This document shows positions 4,992 to 9,320 of a DNA stretch of 9,320 nucleotides, piece after piece. The stretch's first letter is position 1. Each line of letters begins with the position of its first letter. Below the pieces are notes generated by a model. The model did no database searches. It saw nothing but the letters and a program-made list of their open reading frames with translations, and was not told the origin of the DNA. The position numbers and the translations under genes were made by a program. The DNA comes from an uncultured bacterium. Lineage in GTDB: Bacteria > Bacteroidota > Bacteroidia > Bacteroidales > Bacteroidaceae. Where the stretch lies: contig CAJMQT010000076.1 in NCBI GenBank assembly GCA_905215655.1, positions 1 to 9,320 of the forward strand, read 5' to 3'.

Positions 4992-5840
4992 ATGGCTAAA
5001 AAAGATCCAACAGATTTGTCGGTAGAAGAGAAACTGAAAACCCTCTACCAGTTGCAGACCACTTTGTCGGCAATCGACGAGAAGAGAGCGCTCCGCGGAG
5101 AGCTGCCCCTCGAAGTGCAGGACCTTGAAGACGAAATCGCAGGTCTGAACACGCGTATCGAGAAAATTAAAGCGGACATCAAGGACTTCCAAGACGCCGT
5201 GACGCAGAAGAAGGGCGAGATAGCAGAAGCTCAGGCAAGTGTTGATCGCTATAAGACACAGCTCGATGAAGTGAAAAACAACCGCGAGTATGACACGCTG
5301 AGCAAGGAAATCGAGTTCCAGAGCCTCGAAATAGAACTTTGCAACAAGAAAATACGTGAGGCAAACACTAAAATCGAGGAGAAACAGAAGGATCTCAAAA
5401 ACAACGAGGAACTGCTCAAAGACCGTCATGTGGCACTCGAAGAGAAGAAAAACGAGCTTGACGAAATCATGGACGAGACACGCGCCGAAGAGGAAAAGTT
5501 GCGCGAGAAGAGCCGTGACTTGGAGCTTAAAATAGAGCCGCGTCTGCTTACGAGCTTTAAACGCATACGCAAGAACGCGCGTAACGGTCTCGGCATTGTT
5601 TACGTTCAGCGCGACGCATGTGGCGGATGTTTCAATAAGATACCGCCACAGCGACAGCTTGACATCAAAATGCACAAGAAAATCATTGTCTGCGAATATT
5701 GCGGTCGTATCCTCATCGACCCGGAACTGGCGGGCGTGAAGACTGAAAAACCGGTGGAGGAGAAGCCCAAACGCAAGCGCGCAATACGTAAACGCACGAC
5801 AAAAGGCGAAGAGGACAATACTCCCGAAGCTGAAAATTAA
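4992..5840 (+). CDS. coiled-coil C4 zinc-ribbon protein (COG1579 / zf-RING_7 family)
   Basis: A 282-residue protein. Residues about 12-185 form a long, highly charged antiparallel coiled-coil hairpin, with the family's NNREYDTLSKEIE stretch near 97-109. A zinc ribbon follows, with Cys210/Cys213 (CGGC) and Cys234/Cys237 (CEYC), and then a basic Lys/Arg-rich tail (about 257-271) that could contact nucleic acid. Helicobacter HP0958 (FlgZ) and Chlamydia CdsZ share this architecture; those act as chaperone or RNA-binding factors for flagella or type III secretion, which does not fit here since no such genes are seen. In Bacteroidota and Actinobacteria the gene typically follows a Nif3-like gene, as it does here at a 3-base distance, so the two products probably act in one process. 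The precise function is unknown. The ATG follows ATA directly after the upstream TAA. Confidence is high for the family and low for the role. Confidence 0.93.
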   Translation: MAKKDPTDLSVEEKLKTLYQLQTTLSAIDEKRALRGELPLEVQDLEDEIAGLNTRIEKIKADIKDFQDAVTQKKGEIAEAQASVDRYKTQLDEVKNNREYDTLSKEIEFQSLEIELCNKKIREANTKIEEKQKDLKNNEELLKDRHVALEEKKNELDEIMDETRAEEEKLREKSRDLELKIEPRLLTSFKRIRKNARNGLGIVYVQRDACGGCFNKIPPQRQLDIKMHKKIIVCEYCGRILIDPELAGVKTEKPVEEKPKRKRAIRKRTTKGEEDNTPEAEN

Positions 5841-5843
5841 ATA

Positions 5844-5961
5844 AATTAAGAGTTAAGAGTTAAGAATTAAGAAAATTACCTGTGCTCTTGGAGCATACTC
5901 AGAGTTCATGAAGAACCTGAAAACGCATATTTTCTTAATTCTTAACTCTTAATTCTTAATT
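5844..5961. repeat. long hairpin with 33-bp arms made of a 7-bp repeat
   Basis: Arms 5844-5876 and 5929-5961 are complementary over 33 bp with a single mismatch (a G-U pair in RNA). Each arm is a run of the heptamer TTAAGAG/TTAAGAA, ending in AAAAT. The 52-base loop (5877-5928) contains two small hairpins, TGCTC-TTG-GAGCA and GTTC-ATGAA-GAAC. The element fills almost all of the 149 bases between the zinc-ribbon gene and the DprA-like gene. It could act as a transcript-end or processing structure in the operon, or be a dispersed MITE-like repeat of the Bacteroidota heptamer type. It has no T-tract typical of an intrinsic terminator, and no target-site duplication is obvious. Confidence 0.88.
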
Positions 5962-5989
5962 ATATAAGTATTTCATAATTCTCCGTCAG

Positions 5990-6967
5990 ATGTCGTTGGA
6001 GATAAAGCGAAAGATAGGCAACGAGGCTGTGCTCTCGCTGCGGAAAACGGCTTATCTGTGCTCGCGGAACGCGCCGAGGGTGCTCACGAAGATAATCGAA
6101 TACTGGGTGAACGAACTTCAACCGGATGAAGATTGTGTGCTCTGCGGCAACCATTCGCCGGCAGAAAAAATCGCTTTCTCCATGCTCTTGGAACACAAAA
6201 TACCAACCGTCCTCGTGCTGGCGGAGGCGATGAAGAGCGTATGGGATGATGAAATACAGGCTGCCTTGAACGAGAAACGACTGCTCATCATAACCCATTG
6301 TGACGACAACGTTCACAGGATAACGGCTCGTTCGGCATTTGACAGAAACAGACTGTTGCTCTCTCTCGCCGACGACATTATCGTCGGATACTGCGAAAAA
6401 GGCGGTAATTTAGAGCGGTTGATGAAAGATTACGACGACGTTGCCTACATCCTGACCGACAACGGAGAGCGTTCGAGCTATTACATCGACCCCGTAGAAC
6501 TGTACGGAAAGGAAAGCACGGAGCCGGTAGGGATAGAAATCGACCCGTGGGAGCGCAGCGTCAAGACCGTGAACGGCTTGATAACGCTCGGCTTTGCCGG
6601 TTCCGGCGCGGACAAGTTTGCAAGGATTGTGCAAACAGAAGGCGATGAAACGGTGTCAAAAAGGGTAGGACGGATAAGTCTCGGATGTGCCGAATTTGTG
6701 AAATTCTGCGATGTTCTGAAACGCGTTTTTCATGATATGGAAAGCGGAAAAGATGTGGACAAAGGCATTTTCGTAGCCTCGTTGAGCGGCGAAGTGACTT
6801 TCGGCGTGCGTCGCGAGGATAATAGTAAAACGCTGATAATCAATCAAAGAAAAGATCTCGGGTCGATGGGCTTGAGGTCGGAGACGCTCTTTGTCGACGA
6901 GAAAGACATCTTGTTATTTTATGACGTGCTGATAGAGGCACAGCAACACTTCTTTGAAAACGATTGA
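5990..6967 (+). CDS. DprA/SLOG-like Rossmann-fold protein with an unrecognised C-terminal domain
   Basis: A 325-residue protein. The N-terminal half (about 10-165) has the layout of a DprA-like SLOG Rossmann domain: a hydrophobic strand into CGNHSPAE (52-59), a second strand PTVLVLAEAM (72-81), then RLLIITH (97-103). The stretch FDRNRLLLSLADDIIVGYCEKGGNL (117-141) mirrors the RNRIIAGLS...SGSL segment of DprA. Arg119 and the Gly-Gly at 138-139 are where SLOG proteins contact ligand or DNA. The C-terminal half (about 190-325) contains IFVASLSGEVTFGV (260-273) and LIINQRKD (282-289); I do not recognise it. It is not an ordinary DprA, which loads RecA on incoming DNA. A nucleic-acid or nucleotide-derived ligand is plausible but inferred. 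The ATG at 5990 has no clear ribosome binding site or own promoter. It may be transcribed from the Nif3 operon through the hairpin at 5844-5961. Confidence 0.85.
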   Translation: MSLEIKRKIGNEAVLSLRKTAYLCSRNAPRVLTKIIEYWVNELQPDEDCVLCGNHSPAEKIAFSMLLEHKIPTVLVLAEAMKSVWDDEIQAALNEKRLLIITHCDDNVHRITARSAFDRNRLLLSLADDIIVGYCEKGGNLERLMKDYDDVAYILTDNGERSSYYIDPVELYGKESTEPVGIEIDPWERSVKTVNGLITLGFAGSGADKFARIVQTEGDETVSKRVGRISLGCAEFVKFCDVLKRVFHDMESGKDVDKGIFVASLSGEVTFGVRREDNSKTLIINQRKDLGSMGLRSETLFVDEKDILLFYDVLIEAQQHFFEND

Positions 6968-7018
6968 AAAACGTATGTTTTTTGTCTTCAACAAAGAATA
7001 AACGCGACGACTCGGCAT

Positions 7019-7067
7019 AGCCCAAACAAGTTTGGCTCTGCTCTCTTATCTCTCAATGGGCTTTTTT
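7019..7067 (+). terminator. candidate terminator behind the DprA-like gene
   Basis: AGCCCA (7019-7024) can pair with TGGGCT (7057-7062), which runs into six T residues (7062-7067). The same left arm can instead pair with the nearby GTTTGGCT (7030-7037), so two mutually exclusive folds exist. The element lies in the 103-base gap between two convergent genes, where a terminator is expected. The long-range stem is only 6 bp with a 32-base loop, so support is moderate. Confidence 0.4.
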
Positions 7068-7070
7068 CAA

Positions 7071-7532
7071 TCAAAAAGAAGATTTTATTTCCTCATACTC
7101 CGGAATTTCTTTCAGAAAGGCGTATGTGCGCTTCTCGTAGTCCATTTTGCAACAATAATGCTGTAATCCGTTGCTTACGATAAGATAATCGACGTGCAGG
7201 AGCATGTTATAAACCGAAATCTGGTCGAACACCTTTTGCGTAAGCGCTATCTCGGGCGACTTATATTCAATGATCATCCGCGGGCGGGCAGAGATGTCAT
7301 AAAGCACGCTGTCGCAGCGTAAGCGCTTCTGTCCGCACGTCAGCTCCACCTCGTTGGCAAGCAGGGCGGCAGGGTAGCCCTTATGACCGGTAAGGAAATG
7401 GACGAAATGTTGCCGCACCCATTCCTCGGGAGTAAGGCTGACAAACCTGCGCCGCAGGTTGTCGAAAATCACGGTCTTGCCATTTCGCTCCGCAACTTTT
7501 ATTTCGTATTGAGGTAGGTTTAATCGATACAT
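7071..7532 (-). CDS. solitary HsdR-N-domain protein (PD-(D/E)xK nuclease-like)
   Basis: A 153-residue protein made almost entirely of the N-terminal nuclease-type domain of type I restriction HsdR subunits. The PD-(D/E)xK core is visible: an acidic residue in NEVEL (60-64), Asp74 in RLRCDSVLYD, Glu89-x-Lys91 in IIEYKSP, and Gln104 in FDQISVYN, the extra glutamine typical of HsdR/RecB-like nucleases. The N-terminal block FDNLRRRFVSLTPEEWVRQHFV (23-44) is the recognisable lead of the Bacteroidota version. No helicase domain, methylase or specificity subunit is nearby, so this is not a restriction system; its cellular role is unknown. The ATG at 7532 starts at the conserved MYRLNLP. An upstream in-frame GTG at 7568 would add 12 residues and is less likely. 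The gene is divergent from holA, an arrangement I recall as recurrent in Bacteroidota, and convergent with the DprA-like gene. Confidence 0.9.
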   Translation of the reverse strand: MYRLNLPQYEIKVAERNGKTVIFDNLRRRFVSLTPEEWVRQHFVHFLTGHKGYPAALLANEVELTCGQKRLRCDSVLYDISARPRMIIEYKSPEIALTQKVFDQISVYNMLLHVDYLIVSNGLQHYCCKMDYEKRTYAFLKEIPEYEEIKSSF

Positions 7533-7590
7533 TTTATTAAATTTGCATTCTGATAATGGCGTTCGCACCCGATGATACGTTCACCGGATG

Positions 7591-7598
7591 CAAAGTTA
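7591..7598 (-). promoter_or_regulatory. -7 element for the HsdR-N gene
   Basis: On the minus strand TAACTTTG matches TAnnTTTG and would place the transcript start near 7584-7587, about 52 bases before the ATG at 7532. No TTTG is found 19-21 bases upstream; the nearest (complement of CAAA at 7624-7627) is 25 bases away, so the -33 part is not supported. Confidence 0.4.
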
Positions 7599-7671
7599 GT
7601 CATTATTATCTTCATTTTTTAAGCAAATAGCGGCTTTTTTGAAAAGCTGCGGAGCAGAAAACACTAAGCAC

Positions 7672-8700
7672 ATGGCGGAAAATAAGACACTGACTTTTGA
7701 CGATATAATGAGCCGGATGCGCTCCGGCGAGTTCTCACCTGTCTACATACTGATGGGCGAAGAGTCTTATTATATCGACCAAATATCCGATTTTATTGCG
7801 GAGAACGCTCTGAAACCGGAAGAGAAAGACTTCAACCAGACGATAGTTTTCGGCTCCGATGTGTCGGCAAACCAGATTGTCGACATGGCGAAACGCTTTC
7901 CGATGATGGCTGAAAGGCAGGTGGTGATCGTGAAAGAGGCACAGAACATAAAGAACTGGGATCGTTTGGAACGATACATCGAGAAACCTGTCAAGACCAC
8001 AATCCTTGTAATATGTTATAAGAACGGCAGCATTGACCGTCGCAAAAAGATTGTTCCGAAAGCGGAGGCAACGGGCATTGTCTTTGAAAGCAAGAAGAAA
8101 CGTGACTATGAGTTGCCGTCGTTCATCGTCTTTTATCTCAAAACTCACGGCGGTGTGACAATCGACAATAAATCGGCGCAAATGATTTCGGACCATATCG
8201 GAGCCGACCTGAGCCGTCTGACGAGCGAGCTTGACAAACTCGTACTGTCTCTTCCTGAGAACGACCGGCGCATAACGCCGGAGAGAGTGGAGGCGGGGAT
8301 TGGTGTCAGCAAAGACTTCAACGCCTTCGAGCTGCGCAGCGCCATCGTCAACCGTGACGTCCTTAAAGCAAATCTTATCGTCGACTACTTCAACAGTAAT
8401 CCGAAAGCCGGCAGCGCATACATGCTCATTCCGATGCTCTTCTCTTATTTCCAAAATCTTCTTATCGCGTATTACGCTCCGCGACCTCACACTGACGACA
8501 ACGTTGCACGCTGGCTCGAGCTGCGGGGTGGGTGGGCAGCCAAAGATTACATCATGGGAATGAGAAATTACAGCGGCATGAAAGTGATGCAGATTATTTC
8601 GAAAATTAGAGAGACAGATGCCAAAAGTAAGGGCTTGGATAACCCAAATACGCCCGTCGGAGAGCTTCTTCGCGAGCTTATTTTCTTCATTTTGCATTAA
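7672..8700 (+). CDS. holA: DNA polymerase III subunit delta (clamp loader)
   Basis: A 342-residue protein, the usual length for HolA, which opens the beta sliding clamp as part of the tau/gamma-delta-delta' clamp loader at the replication fork. The N-terminal AAA-like domain carries the family's PVYILMGEESYYID (23-36) and FPMMAERQVVIVKEAQ (76-91). The middle domain has IGADLSRLTSELDKL (176-190), matching the GxDLxxLxxELxKL signature. Next come the VSKDFNAFEL stretch (212-221) and a helical collar domain ending with DAKSKGLDN (316-324). As usual for delta, it lacks a Walker A motif and binds no ATP. The ATG at 7672 fits the family start (a short lead before FDDIMSRM). An in-frame TTG at 7639 would add 11 unlikely residues. 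It is divergent from the HsdR-N gene. A small hairpin (GCTTTT-TTG-AAAAGC, about 7633-7647) sits in its leader. No full promoter consensus is visible. Confidence 0.95.
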   Translation: MAENKTLTFDDIMSRMRSGEFSPVYILMGEESYYIDQISDFIAENALKPEEKDFNQTIVFGSDVSANQIVDMAKRFPMMAERQVVIVKEAQNIKNWDRLERYIEKPVKTTILVICYKNGSIDRRKKIVPKAEATGIVFESKKKRDYELPSFIVFYLKTHGGVTIDNKSAQMISDHIGADLSRLTSELDKLVLSLPENDRRITPERVEAGIGVSKDFNAFELRSAIVNRDVLKANLIVDYFNSNPKAGSAYMLIPMLFSYFQNLLIAYYAPRPHTDDNVARWLELRGGWAAKDYIMGMRNYSGMKVMQIISKIRETDAKSKGLDNPNTPVGELLRELIFFILH

Positions 8701-8728
8701 AAAAAGTCATTTTTCCGTATGATTTTTT
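8701..8728 (+). terminator. AT-rich hairpin directly after holA, possible terminator
   Basis: AAAAA-TCAT (8701-8710, with one bulged G) pairs with ATGATTTTT (8719-8727), leaving an 8-base loop. The right arm is itself a T-tract. It begins at the base after the holA stop codon, where an intrinsic terminator is expected, but the stem has only one G-C pair. Confidence 0.4.
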
Positions 8729-8810
8729 CTATTTTCTCATTTTTTCTGAACATAAAAAATAGGGGTAAAATAGCTAAAAATCAGCACCTTCCTTAATTTT
8801 TGACGCCCTC

Positions 8811-8866
8811 AGATTTTAAAATTTTCGAGCGTCCTTGACCTCGCTCTAAAATTTTTAAAATTTCCG
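8811..8866. other. inverted repeat with T-tract, second possible terminator
   Basis: ATTTTAAAATTTTCGAGCG (8813-8831) and the right arm starting at CGCTCTAAAATTT (8842-8862) are complementary, apart from a mismatch and one extra A. The 10-base loop is TCCTTGACCT, and a run of seven T residues follows a few bases later (8867-8873). The fold could back up termination of holA or close a leftward transcript from beyond the window. Confidence 0.45.
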
Positions 8867-9214
8867 TTTTTTTGCTCAAAAAAGACCTTCTGAATTTAGT
8901 TTTGATATTTCTTAACATTTAAATCTTTATATATTTAGACTTTAAAAATTTAAATTTGGATAGCGATAAACAAATTTAAACATGTTAAATAAACAAATTT
9001 ACAACAATAATAAATCTATAAATATAACTTTGCAAATTTAAATATGCAACTTTGAAAATTACAATTCATAAATATGCAAAATAAGTTTTATATGTCTATA
9101 AAACTGAATATCAACGCTTTATAAAGATTTATTGGAGCGTTTTAGGGTAAAAATCGCAATTTCGACACTTGTTTATTGCATATTCGCAGATTTACAAATA
9201 AATCTCTGCCGCCG
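8867..9214. repeat. very AT-rich non-coding stretch with short direct repeats
   Basis: No gene is seen here on either strand. ATAAACAAATTTA occurs at 8966-8978 and again at 8989-9001 (23-base period), bracketing the near-palindrome TTTAAACATGTTAAA. AAATATGCAA occurs near 9040-9049 and 9070-9079, and TTGCATATT appears in reverse sense near 9177-9185. A TAnnTTTG-like element (TAACTTTG, 9025-9032) is present without a matching -33. No DnaA boxes were recognised. A hairpin AGATTTA-CAAA-TAAATCT spans about 9188-9205. Confidence 0.45.
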
Positions 9215-9226
9215 CTCCTTGAGGAG
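9215..9226 (+). promoter_or_regulatory. Shine-Dalgarno site inside a small hairpin
   Basis: CTCCTTGAGGAG can fold into a CTCC/GGAG stem with a 4-base loop. The GAGGAG half is a Shine-Dalgarno-like sequence three bases before the ATG at 9230, so the site could be masked when folded. A second stem (about 9188-9205) lies just upstream. Confidence 0.35.
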
Positions 9227-9229
9227 ACG

Positions 9230-9320
9230 ATGGCCGGGTATGATAACTTCAAGCTGGTACTGAACGATGTCCTCAAGGTAGATTTGAAAGCGCTGCTGGC
9301 TGAGGAGTTTGGCGATAAGC
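9230..9320 (+). CDS. start of an unidentified gene, cut by the window edge
   Basis: An ATG at 9230, preceded by GAGGAG, opens a frame of 30 codons that runs off the window without a stop. The product begins MAGYDNFKLVLNDVLKVDLK and continues ALLAEEFGDK. Base composition changes sharply to GC-rich coding-like sequence at this point, which supports a real gene after the AT-rich gap. The frame is also open upstream for some 20 codons, so an earlier start is possible. I recognise no family from so short a piece. Confidence 0.4.
   Translation, partial: MAGYDNFKLVLNDVLKVDLKALLAEEFGDK

Noticed and set aside
7071..7532. Type I restriction-modification locus
   Set aside because: Only the N-terminal HsdR-like domain is present as a complete 153-residue gene; there are no helicase, methylase or specificity subunits.
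7735..8697. Long open frame antisense to holA (and similar ones opposite the Nif3-like and zinc-ribbon genes)
   Set aside because: These follow from codon bias of the real genes on the other strand; their products are rich in His/Arg/Val without family motifs and have no start signals.
8867..9214. Replication origin
   Set aside because: It is AT-rich with direct repeats, but no DnaA boxes (TTATCCACA-like) and no dnaA or rep gene are seen.

Overview
The window reads as a chromosomal segment of a Bacteroidales bacterium, most likely a Prevotella-like member of the Bacteroidota. The grounds are promoter-like TTTG / TAnnTTTG elements, mostly A-rich leaders without Shine-Dalgarno sequences, a LysO exporter encoded as two genes, the Nif3-like plus zinc-ribbon gene pair, and an HsdR-N-domain gene placed back to back with holA. 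Genus is an inference from style; no rRNA or marker alignment could be run.

Left part (1-3250): a short non-coding start ends in a very strong intrinsic terminator (216-263). It is followed by a secreted or surface lipoprotein nuclease of the DRGH (NUC1) family. Next comes an AT-rich, apparently acquired gene for a Bro-N/Fic fusion protein, an AMP-transferase with a C-terminal auto-inhibitory motif. Directly behind it lies a frameshifted scrap of a second Bro-N gene start. Convergent to these, on the minus strand, is a two-gene lysine exporter (LysO split into 91 and 198 residues, ATGA overlap, near-consensus promoter).

Middle (3251-4202): about 950 bases without a gene. It holds a 175-bp MITE-like element with perfect 18-bp terminal inverted repeats flanked by TTAA on both sides, an array of 22-bp near-palindromic repeats, and a symmetric promoter region that starts the next operon.

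Right part (4203-8700): housekeeping genes. A Nif3-like dinuclear-metal protein (GTG start) is followed three bases later by a coiled-coil/C4 zinc-ribbon protein. Then comes a 118-bp hairpin whose 33-bp arms are built from a 7-bp repeat, and after it a two-domain protein with a DprA/SLOG-like N-terminal half and an unrecognised C-terminal half. A solitary PD-(D/E)xK (HsdR-N) protein on the minus strand is divergent from holA, the clamp-loader delta subunit of DNA polymerase III.

End (8701-9320): about 530 bases of very AT-rich, repeat-bearing non-coding DNA, then the start of a possible gene that runs off the window.

The most unusual items are the TTAA-flanked MITE abutting the lysO promoter, the 22-bp palindromic array, the Bro-N/Fic fusion with its decayed neighbour, and the DprA-like protein with an unknown C-terminal domain. 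I do not see a clear multi-gene defence or biosynthetic system here.
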